The notes beneath the pieces are model-generated. The model had not been told where the DNA came from and made no database searches. It saw only the letters and a program-made list of their open reading frames with translations. The position numbers and the translations under genes were made by a program. Source: CAYVTM01 sp964454645 (GTDB lineage: Bacteria > Bacteroidota > Bacteroidia > Sphingobacteriales > Sphingobacteriaceae). Taken from it: a DNA stretch of 64,000 nucleotides. Below are positions 35,420 through 44,244 of the stretch, piece after piece (positions within the stretch are counted from its first letter, which is position 1; each line of letters begins with the position of its first letter). The stretch covers positions 186,001 to 250,000 of the forward strand of contig CAYVTM010000004.1 of the NCBI GenBank assembly GCA_964454645.1, in the 5' to 3' direction.

Positions 35420-36820
35420 ATGAAAATAGAACAAATTTATACGGGTTGTCTGGCTCAGGGAGCTTATTATATCGAATCAGACGGAGAGGTAGCTATTATC
35501 GATCCGCTACGGGAAGTATCGGCATATATGGAACGTGCCGAACATGCGGGCGCAAAAATTAAATATATTTTCGAAACGCATTTTCATGCGGATTTTGTTT
35601 CGGGACATATCGATCTCAGCCGCTTAAGCGGTGCACCTATTGTTTTTGGCCCTACCGCCACTCCGGGCTTTCAGGCTACCATTGCTAAAGACGGGGAGGT
35701 GTTTAAGATCGGTAAATTAAGTCTGATGGTTTTACATACTCCTGGCCATACACTCGAATCAACTTGCTTTTTGTTAAGAGACGAAAATGGTAAAGATCAT
35801 TGCATCTTTACGGGAGATACTTTATTCTTAGGTGATGTAGGCCGTCCGGATTTAGCCCAGAAGTCGAATGAAATTACTCAAGAAGACCTGGCGGGAATGT
35901 TATACGATTCGCTGATGACGAAAATTATGCCGCTTGCCAACGAGCTGATTGTTTATCCCGGTCATGGTGCAGGTAGTGCCTGCGGAAAGAATATGATGAA
36001 GGAAACGGTAGATACGCTGGGTCATCAGAAAGAAATGAACTATGCCTTACGTCAGGCTTCGCGCGAAGATTTTATCGCTGCGGTAACCGAAGGTTTAACT
36101 CCGCCTCCGGGATATTTTCCGATGAATGTGGCGATGAATAAAACGGGATATAATCCTTTGGAAGAGGTGTTGAAAAAAGGAATGAAAGCTCTGTCTCCTG
36201 AAGAGTTTCTGCAAGTTGCAGAACTTGCAGACCCGGTAATTTTAGATACGCGTCCGGCAGCCCGGTTTGCTTTGGGACATATTCCGGGTTCTATTAATAT
36301 TGGTTTGGACGGACAGTTTGCTCCTTGGGTAGGGGCGCTGATTGTAGATGTGGAACAAGCCATTCTTTTAGTTGCAGAGCCGGGTAAAGAAGAAGAAGCT
36401 TTAACTCGTTTATCACGTATCGGATTCGATCATGTATTGGGTCATTTGTCGGGAGGGTTCGCAACCTGGAAAGATTCCGGCAGAGCGATTGATACCGTAA
36501 ATCGCATCGATGCCGATACCTTTGCAAAAGAATATGCGAAGGGTAAGAAAATTGTAGATGTTCGTAAAGAGGGGGAATTTGCTGCCGGACATATTGAAGA
36601 CGCAGAGTTCAAATCTCTGGATGCAATTAACGAATGGTTTCATACTATCAACCCCGAAGAACATTTTTATATGCATTGTGCAGGTGGCTACCGCAGTATG
36701 ATTGCTGCTTCGATTCTGAAGTCGCGAGGTATCCATAATTTCTCGGAAGTTGCCGGAGGCTATAATGCTATCGCAAAAACAAGTATTCCTAAAACAGATT
36801 TTGTCTGTCAGAGTAAATAA
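35420..36820 (+). CDS. MBL-fold hydrolase fused to two rhodanese domains (persulfide dioxygenase-sulfurtransferase-like)
   Basis: A 466-residue protein: a metallo-beta-lactamase domain (1-250), a rhodanese-like domain (about 265-360) and a second rhodanese (about 370-466). The metal motif is THFHADFVSGH, with H54, H56 and D58; the position after the aspartate is Phe rather than the His of many hydrolases. ETHE1-type persulfide dioxygenases need only two histidines and an aspartate for iron. The first rhodanese lacks an active cysteine; the second has C420 in HCAGGYRS. This matches the CstB layout, so it probably oxidises persulfides and moves sulfane sulfur. The ATG at 35420 is preferred to 35378. 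Confidence 0.9.
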   Translation: MKIEQIYTGCLAQGAYYIESDGEVAIIDPLREVSAYMERAEHAGAKIKYIFETHFHADFVSGHIDLSRLSGAPIVFGPTATPGFQATIAKDGEVFKIGKLSLMVLHTPGHTLESTCFLLRDENGKDHCIFTGDTLFLGDVGRPDLAQKSNEITQEDLAGMLYDSLMTKIMPLANELIVYPGHGAGSACGKNMMKETVDTLGHQKEMNYALRQASREDFIAAVTEGLTPPPGYFPMNVAMNKTGYNPLEEVLKKGMKALSPEEFLQVAELADPVILDTRPAARFALGHIPGSINIGLDGQFAPWVGALIVDVEQAILLVAEPGKEEEALTRLSRIGFDHVLGHLSGGFATWKDSGRAIDTVNRIDADTFAKEYAKGKKIVDVRKEGEFAAGHIEDAEFKSLDAINEWFHTINPEEHFYMHCAGGYRSMIAASILKSRGIHNFSEVAGGYNAIAKTSIPKTDFVCQSK

Positions 36821-36826
36821 ATTTTC

Positions 36827-36858
36827 ATAAAGGAGATCGAAATTTTGATCTCCTTTAT
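36827..36858. terminator. Bidirectional terminator
   Basis: A perfect 12-bp stem, ATAAAGGAGATC with GATCTCCTTTAT, around an 8-base loop, lies between the convergent MBL-rhodanese and TonB genes. Confidence 0.88.
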
Positions 36859-36867
36859 TGGTTTATA

Positions 36868-37680
36868 CTATCTGATAGAAAAGTTGACAGGTATTGTGTA
36901 TCTGACACTTACGGGTATTCCGTTTTGCATACCGGGTTTAAAATCGGGGATAAGCGATATTACTCTTGCAGCTTCGGCATCACAACTTTTATCAAAACCT
37001 TTTAATACCTCAACCTGATCCACTTTTCCCAACGTATTTACAATAAATGAAATATATACTGTTCCCTGAATTCCACTTTGTACGGCATGTTTCGGGTAGC
37101 TTAAATTCTTTGCTATAAATACACGAACGGCATCCATCCCCCCTTCAAATTCGGGCATCTGTTGTGCATAATACACAGGGGAACTATATTCTACTCCTCC
37201 TACCGTATTTTCCGCATTGCCTGCCTCTGTAATTCCTCCGGCAGCAGCCTGCACGTTCCCTGTTTCACTTGTCGAAGTATTTGCGGGTTCTGTATGCGCA
37301 ATTTCAACAACCCGATTATCGGCAACGATTTTATTGCTCTGCCTTGTTGGATTCATTTGCGGGGTGGCTGCTGTTTGTTCGGGGATAACCTGTTTTGGAA
37401 TGGGTTGCAGCTTGGTTACAGGTGCCTGATACAAAATAGTTTTATCCATTTTCGAAATGTTTTTGATTAATTTGCCGGAAGAGATAGAACTGTCGGCTGA
37501 TGAATTGCTAAGCCTAAGTAAAGCAAAACTACAAAAGAGTATAAGAAGCGTATATGCAAAACTTATCATTTGTCGTTTTTCATACGACTTGCGAATTACA
37601 TAAGCACCATAGTTTTGGTTGCGATCAGAGAATACGATATCAATCCAGTTTCGATCGTATAAATTTAATTTACCTGCCAT
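36868..37680 (-). CDS. TonB-family energy transducer
   Basis: A 270-residue inner-membrane protein with an unusual N-terminal cytoplasmic part (DIVFSDRNQNYGAYVIRKSYEKRQ), one transmembrane helix (about 38-58), a proline- and threonine-rich spacer (about 75-160) and a C-terminal TonB domain. The latter begins MPEFEGGMDAVRVFIAKNLSYPKHA and continues IQGTVYISFIVNTLGKVDQVEVLKG. It passes proton-motive energy from ExbBD to outer-membrane TonB-dependent receptors. ExbB/ExbD genes are not in the window. It is a single gene divergent from the CAP-domain gene. Confidence 0.92.
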   Translation of the reverse strand: MAGKLNLYDRNWIDIVFSDRNQNYGAYVIRKSYEKRQMISFAYTLLILFCSFALLRLSNSSADSSISSGKLIKNISKMDKTILYQAPVTKLQPIPKQVIPEQTAATPQMNPTRQSNKIVADNRVVEIAHTEPANTSTSETGNVQAAAGGITEAGNAENTVGGVEYSSPVYYAQQMPEFEGGMDAVRVFIAKNLSYPKHAVQSGIQGTVYISFIVNTLGKVDQVEVLKGFDKSCDAEAARVISLIPDFKPGMQNGIPVSVRYTIPVNFSIR

Positions 37681-37764
37681 TTTATTTTTTTATTGGGTTA
37701 GTAAATCTTTCGCATGCGTTTTTTAATTTTAAAACGTTATGCCCAATATGAATGATACGTATCT

Positions 37765-38361
37765 ATGAAAAATGACGCTAATGTGAAATACCTTTTTCTG
37801 CTGATTACTGTACTTACTTTGAGTGTACAGTCCTTCCGACCGCAACCGCAAACCTCTTTACTCAAAGATCCTGCTTGGAAAGCTTTGGCCTATTTGAATG
37901 AAGTACGTAAGAATCCGGCTGTCTATTCAAAAGAGTTGGGAGTAAACCTGAAAAATGTGAAGGCTTCACCTGCTTTGATATGGGACGATGTGTTGGCAAA
38001 GGAAGCAGAACGTAAAGCCATGGATATGGCAGGCAAAAATTATTTTGCACATGTAGATAAGCAAGGCTATGGAATGAATTATTATGTACACAAAGCCGGA
38101 TTCTCTTTGCCCGAAGAATGGCTCAATCATAAGAAAAATAATCAGATTGAATCCTTGGGAGCGAATTCTGAAGGGCCGGACTATTTTATTCAGCAATTAA
38201 TTATTGATGAAGGTGTTGCGAATGTAGGGCATAGGAAACACTTGTTGAGTATGACGGAATTTTATCAGCAGAATACACATATCGGAATCGGCATTGCTTA
38301 TAATCCCGACTCGGAATATAAATATTATTGTTGCATCCTGATAGCCCCGAAAATGAAGTAA
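37765..38361 (+). CDS. Secreted CAP-domain (SCP/PR-1) protein
   Basis: A 198-residue protein with a signal peptide (about 1-24) and a CAP domain: ALAYLNEVRKNPAVYSKEL at the start, then ALIWDDVLAKEAERKAMDMA with YFAHVDKQGYGMN, and GHRKHLLS near the end. The CAP histidines in FAHVD and GHRKH are present. CAP proteins may bind lipids or act as proteases; the function here is not known. It ends one base before the stop of the convergent YdeI-like gene. Confidence 0.88.
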   Translation: MKNDANVKYLFLLITVLTLSVQSFRPQPQTSLLKDPAWKALAYLNEVRKNPAVYSKELGVNLKNVKASPALIWDDVLAKEAERKAMDMAGKNYFAHVDKQGYGMNYYVHKAGFSLPEEWLNHKKNNQIESLGANSEGPDYFIQQLIIDEGVANVGHRKHLLSMTEFYQQNTHIGIGIAYNPDSEYKYYCCILIAPKMK

Positions 38362-38973
38362 TTATTTCTTCATGTATTTCCAGTTTCTTCCCTTGCTTTC
38401 GGAAATCCATTCGATAGCAGTTTCCATACGTCTCAGGCGTGTAGCTTCTGTTTTTGCTTCCTCTAACCATTCGATGTATTCTTTTTTGTGGCTGTTACTG
38501 AAATTTTTGAAGACGGCTTTCGCAGCCGGGTTTTTATCAAGAGCCTTTTTAAAATAATTAGGAATTTCTTTTTCTGTAATAAGAGCGCTTACTTTTTTAG
38601 GAATAGTTACCCCAAGTTCATTCAGCTTCATTGCTTGTGCAATATATCTCTTGAGGACTGAGTCTTTGGGAAGATCTTTGAGAGATGTAATTTTTCCTAA
38701 ACTTCCCATGGCCGATTTTTCACCGACCGGATTCAGGATCTTATCAGGGTCATCCATCATGCCGCCTAACCAAAATCCGAAGGCGCAATGTTTTTTGAAA
38801 GATGCCATACTACATAAGGGACGTGAATGGTAATCGAAATTCGGGAATCCCCATTTTATGACTTCCTCTGCTTCGGGGCAAGCTTCGTGAATAAGCTTAC
38901 GAAGGTGGAGTAATATGGGTTTAGCAAAATCTTCCGATTTTCCGATATAAGTATCAATTCGTGGATTTGTCAT
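38362..38973 (-). CDS. YdeI/OmpD-associated-like protein (DUF1801-type N-terminus)
   Basis: A 203-residue cytoplasmic protein with an N-terminal DUF1801-like half (KPILLHLRKLIHEACPEAEEVIKWGFPNFDYHSRPLC) and a C-terminal helical half (about 140-203) ending EYIEWLEEAKTEATRLRRMETAIEWISE. This is the YdeI/OmpD-associated pattern of Bacteroidota and other bacteria. YdeI homologs have been linked to bacteriocin resistance or uncharacterised stress responses. The stop codon abuts that of the CAP gene. Confidence 0.86.
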   Translation of the reverse strand: MTNPRIDTYIGKSEDFAKPILLHLRKLIHEACPEAEEVIKWGFPNFDYHSRPLCSMASFKKHCAFGFWLGGMMDDPDKILNPVGEKSAMGSLGKITSLKDLPKDSVLKRYIAQAMKLNELGVTIPKKVSALITEKEIPNYFKKALDKNPAAKAVFKNFSNSHKKEYIEWLEEAKTEATRLRRMETAIEWISESKGRNWKYMKK

Positions 38974-38991
38974 GCTAATTTTAATATAAAA

Positions 38992-39621
38992 TTAAAGCAT
39001 CTCTTCGATAAAGGCAAGCCCTTTTCCCGGGCGGAGAATTTTAAGTTCAGTGTCGCTGCAATCGATTACGGTGCTGGCTTCGTTTCCTCCGTATCCGCTA
39101 TCGATAACGATATCGATTTTGTCTTTGTATTTTTCATAAATCAATTCCGGATCAGTAGAGTATTCAATAATCTCATCCTCATCATGTATAGATGTACTCA
39201 CAATTGGATTTCCTAACTGCCTTACAATTTCGCGTGCAACCGAATGGTCAGGCACACGTATCCCTACTGTTTTTTTGCGAGTATTCATCAGCAGTTTGGG
39301 TACCTGATGACTGGCGGGGAAGATAAAAGTGTATGGACCGGGTAAACTTTTTTTCAAAATCCGAAACACAACCGTATCAATCTGTTTGGTATATTCAGAA
39401 AGGTTACTGAGGTCGTAACAAACAAACGAGAAATTTGCTTTGTCGGGTTTAATACCTTTCAAGGCACAGATACGTTCAATGGCTTTGTGATTCGTGATGT
39501 CGCAACCCAAGCCATAAACCGTATCGGTAGGATAGATGATAATCCCCCCGCTTCGTAAACATTGTACAACGGTATCTATCTCCTTTTTCGAAGGATTTTC
39601 AGGATATATTTTCAGCAGCAT
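38992..39621 (-). CDS. L-threonylcarbamoyladenylate synthase, Sua5/YciO/YrdC family
   Basis: A 209-residue YrdC-fold enzyme. The core signature GGIIIYPTDTVYGLGCDITN is near residue 29, and PGPYTFIFPAS and KTVGIRVPDH follow. It makes threonylcarbamoyl-AMP for the t6A37 tRNA modification, or belongs to the YciO paralog group. The short length, with no Sua5 C-terminal domain, fits YrdC/YciO. It lies 18 bases upstream of the YdeI-like gene on the same strand. Confidence 0.9.
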   Translation of the reverse strand: MLLKIYPENPSKKEIDTVVQCLRSGGIIIYPTDTVYGLGCDITNHKAIERICALKGIKPDKANFSFVCYDLSNLSEYTKQIDTVVFRILKKSLPGPYTFIFPASHQVPKLLMNTRKKTVGIRVPDHSVAREIVRQLGNPIVSTSIHDEDEIIEYSTDPELIYEKYKDKIDIVIDSGYGGNEASTVIDCSDTELKILRPGKGLAFIEEML

Positions 39622-39678
39622 TAATAATGGTAAATAGGAAAAATTGGATCAACATCAACATGTAATATTTTTTCAGTT

Positions 39679-40347
39679 TTAAAACTTTTGAGAAAGTCCG
39701 ACATTTAACAAACCCCTATAACCTATTCCCGGTAATTCAAACGTTACTCCTAATTTTTTACCTAAGCGTATGCCAAAAGGACATAAATGATAAGCAGCTT
39801 GCGTATACGTATTATTTATCTCAGAATATTCAGCTTGTGTATTGTCGTAGTTGCGTTTGTGTTTCTTCAAGGAAATCCCCAATTGTAATGAACTATATAA
39901 TTGCAGCCATTTCTTCTTCAGATAGGTTCGTTTGTAGCCCAACAATAATGATGAAGAACGATAGATGTCGGAAGTCATACTGTCAAAAGAACGACCTTTA
40001 TATTTTATTTGTTTAACTGGCGTTGGGCCGAAGATTACTCCTATGAAATTAGATTTATATACCTCGTATTGTAATTCTTCGTAACAGTAGTCTAATACCA
40101 ATGAATGATGCTTGTTAAAACTATATTCAAACCCGACAGACAGCGGATTAGTAGTTCTTATTTTTGAATAGGAATAGCTTGCCAAATCAAATATACGAAC
40201 AGGTCTTTGTTCAAAATATGCATTTATTCGAAAGGTGCTGAATTTCCCTGTACCTATATTTACTTCGTACTTCGGGGTTTTATTTTCGGCAAATACAGGA
40301 AGATTGAAAAGGCTCATTAGTAAAGCAATACTTAGGAATCGTTTCAT
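39679..40347 (-). CDS. Probable outer-membrane or periplasmic hypothetical protein
   Basis: A 222-residue protein with a signal peptide (about 1-20, cleaved near VFAE) and a likely beta-strand-rich body with alternating tyrosine and hydrophobic residues (KHHSLVLDYCYEELQYEVY, RSSSLLLGYKRTYLKKKW), ending with LLNVGLSQKF, whose terminal Phe is typical of outer-membrane barrels. I use the ATG at 40347; the frame also opens with GTG at 40356. No specific family is recognised. Confidence 0.75.
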   Translation of the reverse strand: MKRFLSIALLMSLFNLPVFAENKTPKYEVNIGTGKFSTFRINAYFEQRPVRIFDLASYSYSKIRTTNPLSVGFEYSFNKHHSLVLDYCYEELQYEVYKSNFIGVIFGPTPVKQIKYKGRSFDSMTSDIYRSSSLLLGYKRTYLKKKWLQLYSSLQLGISLKKHKRNYDNTQAEYSEINNTYTQAAYHLCPFGIRLGKKLGVTFELPGIGYRGLLNVGLSQKF

Positions 40348-40439
40348 ACGGAACACTTTGTATAAAGATACTTCTATATTAATTGAAAATTACGAATAAT
40401 ATTTCTTTTTCAGAGCAATTGCTAGGTAGTGTAAATAGT

Positions 40440-41342
40440 TTAATCATTGTTTTGTTTTAAGACCCATTCGCGCCAATCCCAACTCTTAAATTTCAACAAA
40501 GTATTCGGATATTCTTTTGTAAAATAGTATTCGTTACTTTTTAAAGAATCTAATTTCACTTCAACTTTCCAACATGGGATATCCTTGTACATTCCTATAT
40601 CTTTTACTTCGAAATTAGCCGGGTAGATATGTAGTTGTCCTACTTTATTAAGTACTTGTGTTTCGAGTACCTGAGCATTAAAATTTAGACCTTCTTTAAA
40701 ATCTAAAGAGCGTAAGGTATATACGAGTTGATCTTCAAAGAGCAAATCCTTATTGAAAATTTTATGCCCGATACCCTCCCTGTCCCAATATGAATTGTAA
40801 TGCATTTCGATAATGCTTTTTGTATTGAAATAGTGTTTAAAAGTATTCCCCATCCAGTCTTGCGAGCTTTGCGTCATCTTGTGTAAGACCAATGCATTCA
40901 TGCGTAAGAAATACATGGATGTTAAAAAATTGTAAAAGGAATCGTTTGAGTGGATGGAAGCGGAGGCGTGTACTTTCATCACTTCGTAAATATCGGGACG
41001 ATCGTACGCTTGGGTTTGAGTATTGTACTGATCGTTGAAATCTTCTTTTCGGATGGATAAGGTATAATCGAAGTGATGTGGTTCTTCATCGAGGATATAT
41101 TTCGCAGCATAGGTATTTGTTTCCATTTTTACTGAATCCCAATACGCATTTTGTGCCCAGGCTCTATTGAAATTTGCATGAATTGCATTGAAATAAATCT
41201 GACGATTATCCATCTCTTGTTTGGTTTTACTTTTGGCAAAACGAATCGAAAACCAAACCGCAAATCCCATAGCGATCAATCCTAAAATAGCTACCGATTT
41301 AGTAGCAATATCCAATCCTTTACGGGCTTTTTCTACATCCAT
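40440..41342 (-). CDS. Hypothetical protein with N-terminal membrane anchor
   Basis: A 300-residue protein with one transmembrane helix near residues 15-32 and a large soluble domain rich in aromatic residues. The last 80 residues (GQLHIYPANFEVKDIGMYKDIPCWKVEVKLDS) have the look of a beta-rich ligand or lipid-binding domain, but I recognise no family. A CAAAGGTA box lies 5 bases before the ATG, as for nuoA, suggesting a very short or absent leader. It stands alone between outer-membrane-like and metal-receptor genes. Confidence 0.7.
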   Translation of the reverse strand: MDVEKARKGLDIATKSVAILGLIAMGFAVWFSIRFAKSKTKQEMDNRQIYFNAIHANFNRAWAQNAYWDSVKMETNTYAAKYILDEEPHHFDYTLSIRKEDFNDQYNTQTQAYDRPDIYEVMKVHASASIHSNDSFYNFLTSMYFLRMNALVLHKMTQSSQDWMGNTFKHYFNTKSIIEMHYNSYWDREGIGHKIFNKDLLFEDQLVYTLRSLDFKEGLNFNAQVLETQVLNKVGQLHIYPANFEVKDIGMYKDIPCWKVEVKLDSLKSNEYYFTKEYPNTLLKFKSWDWREWVLKQNND

Positions 41343-41437
41343 AGCGCAAAGGTATTATTTTTAGGGAATCTTGAATAGTATTTAAGCTTTGACTGGAAGC
41401 AATATTCAGGTGTTTTACTTTATTTCTTCCGAAAAGG

Positions 41438-41445
41438 TATCTTTG
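41438..41445 (+). promoter_or_regulatory. -7 box for the metal-receptor gene
   Basis: TATCTTTG matches TAnnTTTG and lies 22 bases upstream of the ATG at 41468. Confidence 0.5.
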
Positions 41446-41467
41446 TAATCTTGTAAACACAAAGAAA

Positions 41468-42256
41468 ATGTATCCGAAAAAATGTATCGATCAGTTGGGA
41501 AATGAAGTGTATTTGAAGCAGAGACCGATACGCATCGTCTCATTAGTACCTTCTCAAACAGAGCTTCTTTTCGATTTGGGATTGTCTGAAAGTATAGTCG
41601 GTATTACTCATTTTTGCATACATCCGAAAGATCTTGTTAAACAAAAAAGGAAAATAGGGGGTACCAAAAAGATTGATATGCAGATAATCGATGAGCTGAA
41701 CCCTGATATTATTATTGGTAATAAGGAAGAAAACGAAAAAGAGCAGATTGAATATTTACAGGAAAAATACCCGGTATGGATGAGTGATATAAACGACTTG
41801 CCCGAAGCCCTGGATATGATCTGGCAATTAGGTGAGCTATTTGACCGTGAATATACAGCAAATAATCTATGCGTTGAGATACATTCGGCTTTTGCTACCC
41901 TCGAAGCCCCGGTAGAGAAGAAAAAAGTGTTGTACTTCATTTGGAAGGATCCGTATATGGTGGTAGGAAAAGAAACCTTTATCAATGCAATACTTCAAAG
42001 CGGGGGATTGGAAAATGTATGCCGGCAGAAACGATATCCGATTTTAGAAGCATCTGAAATTGAAAGCTTAAATCCCAATTGGGTGTTTTTATCATCCGAG
42101 CCTTATCCCTTTGCAGAGAAACATCTTTCTTATTTTGAAAAACTATGCCCGAATTCCCGGGTGAAAATTGTAGATGGTGAGCTTTTTTCCTGGTACGGAA
42201 GTCGCTTGCGTTATGTTCCGGCATATTTTAAGACTTTATTTGCTGATATTAAGTGA
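41468..42256 (+). CDS. Helical-backbone metal receptor (BtuF/FecB-like)
   Basis: A 262-residue type III periplasmic-binding-protein fold. The opening RPIRIVSLVPSQTELLFDLGL and central IIDELNPDIIIGNKEEN are typical of BtuF/FhuD-like proteins, which bind vitamin B12, heme or siderophores. It lacks a signal peptide, as is common for the Bacteroidota subgroup, so it may be cytoplasmic rather than an ABC-uptake partner. No ABC transporter genes are near. Its last 21 bases are overlapped by the read-through frame of the recombinase on the other strand. Confidence 0.85.
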   Translation: MYPKKCIDQLGNEVYLKQRPIRIVSLVPSQTELLFDLGLSESIVGITHFCIHPKDLVKQKRKIGGTKKIDMQIIDELNPDIIIGNKEENEKEQIEYLQEKYPVWMSDINDLPEALDMIWQLGELFDREYTANNLCVEIHSAFATLEAPVEKKKVLYFIWKDPYMVVGKETFINAILQSGGLENVCRQKRYPILEASEIESLNPNWVFLSSEPYPFAEKHLSYFEKLCPNSRVKIVDGELFSWYGSRLRYVPAYFKTLFADIK

Positions 42257-44005
42257 TTTGTGCCGTACGATAATATTTTCGGGAAAATACTTTCGAATCT
42301 TAAGATTTTCATTATTTTTGCAGTCCTTTACAAATCCTACTGCGGAAGTGGCGTAATTGGTAGCCGCACCAGACTTAGGATCTGGCGCCTCACGGCGTGG
42401 GGGTTCGAGTCCCTTCTTCCGCACTAGCATAGCCCTTTTTATGTTTTCATAATAAGGGCTTTCTTTTTTTTCAACCAAATCCATTGATATTAAGGATATT
42501 GCAAGGAATAAACCATTTATATTATTGGTTAGAACTGTATCGTTTTTTTTGTTATATGCTATGCCTTTTGGAAAGATGAGCGATTGTATTCTGTCCTTTT
42601 GCGTAATGTTACCAAAACGCCATATATGTAAGGCTTTTGTGCTGATTTGAAGAGCCTGCTTTATACCATTTTCAAGGTTAGAACTGTTTCCTTCATTTCT
42701 GCTAATTTCTTTCTCAATTTCAGATCTTTCTTGAAGATATTTAAAATGGAGTTTAGTAAAGGTTTGTTTATCAATTGCGTCCATTGCATAAAATTTCTCC
42801 TCAATCGTATCAATCTTCTTTTGAATCTCATTACGCGTTATATGCAATACTGATAAATCCGCTAGACTATCTTTTACTAGGTCGTTAAGGAGATATTCCA
42901 AATGATATTGTAATAACTCAAGTTGATTCGGTTGAACGACAAATGGAGATAGTAGCGATTCAAACTTTGAATGCATTGATTTTGCGCTTTTGTTAGATGA
43001 GCAACTACCAACACGGCATTTGTAGTACCAGAGATTTTTTTTCTTAACTATATAACCTGTGTATGGAGAGCCACATTGACCACATTTCATGAAAATTTTA
43101 AGTGGAAGATTTTCATTTTCTTTTGTGTGGCTAATACCGTATCCATGTGCATGCTTCCTAATTTCATTTATTCGTAAAAACAACTCTTTGCTAATCAATG
43201 GTTCATGGAATTTACCTTCAACTATCTCTCCGTCTAAAAGGGCATGGGCGATTATGCCGCAATAAAATGGGTTTTTAAATATTTTTTGCAATTGCTGTTT
43301 ATACATTTTTACGCCCATTGCATTTAGGCGAGCAATGATATCAACGTTTTTCATGCCTTTGTCTTTCCAATGAAATGCCTTTCGCAACTTTTTACCTACC
43401 TCATTTATGACTAATCGACGTTCATCATTTATGATGACTTTATCGTATCCCATTGGGGTGGTAATCATCCAATGACCTTGTCGGAATCGCTCGCGCATGC
43501 CATCCATTGCACGCTTTTTTCTTAATTGGTTGTCATAGTGGCTTACAAGCAGTTGCATGTCTTGGCTAAATTCGCCACTTGGGTCAGCTATATTTGTTGG
43601 CTGTGTAACCGATGTTAGCACAATGCCATGCTTGTTATACAGTTCGTTTTTTAAGTTAATAGCCGAACCACCTGTGCGGCTAAAGCGGTCTAGCATATAA
43701 ACCAATACCTGAGAGACCTTATTCTTTTTACTTTTTACGAAGTCAAGCATCCGCTTAAATTCTTTCCGGTCATCATTTTTTGCACTCTCATGGGTTTGCC
43801 CAAAGTATTCGACAATCCGTAGATTGTTCCGAAGAGCATATTCGTCAATGGTTTTTCGTTGTAACGGAATCGACATATTATCCATTTGTCGTCTACCTGA
43901 CACTCGAATATATGCAACCACATCAGAGGTAACAGCTACTTGTTTTTTGGAAGGGTCTGCCTTTCCAAATTGTTTAAATTCAAATAAATCAGAGTTGGAT
44001 TTCAT
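42236..44005 (-). CDS. Large serine recombinase (integrase/resolvase)
   Basis: A 589-residue frame with an N-terminal resolvase domain (catalytic Ser36 in AYIRVSGRRQ, then the DRFSRTGG segment), a recombinase domain (about 180-290), a zinc-ribbon with CGQCGSPYTGY and a CRVGSC pair (about 325-355), a coiled-coil region (about 395-450), and a tail. It probably integrates and excises the element. The last 60 or so codons are the antisense of the tRNA-Leu terminator and gene (KGLEPPRREAPDPKSGAATN), with the stop inside the 3' end of the metal-receptor gene. The native end in the excised form may therefore differ. Confidence 0.92.
   Translation of the reverse strand: MKSNSDLFEFKQFGKADPSKKQVAVTSDVVAYIRVSGRRQMDNMSIPLQRKTIDEYALRNNLRIVEYFGQTHESAKNDDRKEFKRMLDFVKSKKNKVSQVLVYMLDRFSRTGGSAINLKNELYNKHGIVLTSVTQPTNIADPSGEFSQDMQLLVSHYDNQLRKKRAMDGMRERFRQGHWMITTPMGYDKVIINDERRLVINEVGKKLRKAFHWKDKGMKNVDIIARLNAMGVKMYKQQLQKIFKNPFYCGIIAHALLDGEIVEGKFHEPLISKELFLRINEIRKHAHGYGISHTKENENLPLKIFMKCGQCGSPYTGYIVKKKNLWYYKCRVGSCSSNKSAKSMHSKFESLLSPFVVQPNQLELLQYHLEYLLNDLVKDSLADLSVLHITRNEIQKKIDTIEEKFYAMDAIDKQTFTKLHFKYLQERSEIEKEISRNEGNSSNLENGIKQALQISTKALHIWRFGNITQKDRIQSLIFPKGIAYNKKNDTVLTNNINGLFLAISLISMDLVEKKESPYYENIKRAMLVRKKGLEPPRREAPDPKSGAATNYATSAVGFVKDCKNNENLKIRKYFPENIIVRHKSLNISK
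42313..42320 (+). promoter_or_regulatory. -7 box of tRNA-Leu promoter
   Basis: TATTTTTG matches TAnnTTTG and ends 21 bases before the tRNA. A TTTC is found 18 bases upstream as a weak -33 element. Confidence 0.5.
42342..42423 (+). tRNA. tRNA-Leu (anticodon TAG)
   Basis: An 82-nt cloverleaf with acceptor GCGGAAG/CTTCCGC, a D arm GCGTAATTGGTAGCCGC, anticodon loop CTTAGGA in stem CCAGA/TCTGG, a class II variable arm CGCCTCACGGCG and T arm GGGGTTCGAGTCCC. The discriminator is A and CCA is not encoded. It stays intact and lies at the left end of the integrated element, whose recombinase frame runs over it on the opposite strand. Confidence 0.97.
42431..42470 (+). terminator. tRNA-Leu terminator, overlapping the recombinase frame
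   Basis: AGCCCTT pairs with AAGGGCT, and TTATG with CATAA inside it, followed by a T-rich run. It starts 8 bases after the tRNA 3' end. On the minus strand it codes the KESPYYENIKRAML part of the recombinase frame. Confidence 0.8.
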
Positions 44006-44013
44006 AAATGTTA

Positions 44014-44244
44014 TTACATTATATCAAAGATAACATCACCATTTCCATATTCCTCAATAAGTTTTCCACGCACATCAAGGACAATCCGAAGGTATCGATC
44101 TATAGTATCGATATACATATTGACTTCTTCATCACTCATATCTTCAAAACCTTTGAACGTACGTAGTTTCTCTATCGTAAGTGGTTCTTTTTTCGGATTG
44201 ATTAGTTTGAATGTAGCATCGTGTCCGTCTTTGGCAAGTCCCAT
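44014..44244 (-). CDS. Small hypothetical protein in the element
   Basis: A 76-residue acidic, soluble protein of unknown role (TFKLINPKKEPLTIEKLRTFKGFEDMSDEEVN). Its start codon overlaps the stop of the methylase gene (TAATG), indicating translational coupling, and it ends 8 bases before the recombinase start. No family is recognised. It may assist the methylase or the recombinase; this is inferred only from position. Confidence 0.72.
   Translation of the reverse strand: MGLAKDGHDATFKLINPKKEPLTIEKLRTFKGFEDMSDEEVNMYIDTIDRYLRIVLDVRGKLIEEYGNGDVIFDIM

Noticed and set aside
42236..42430. The C-terminal part of the recombinase frame as native protein sequence
   Set aside because: This stretch is the antisense of tRNA-Leu and of the adjoining chromosomal gene end. 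It is open in frame but shows no recombinase-family pattern.
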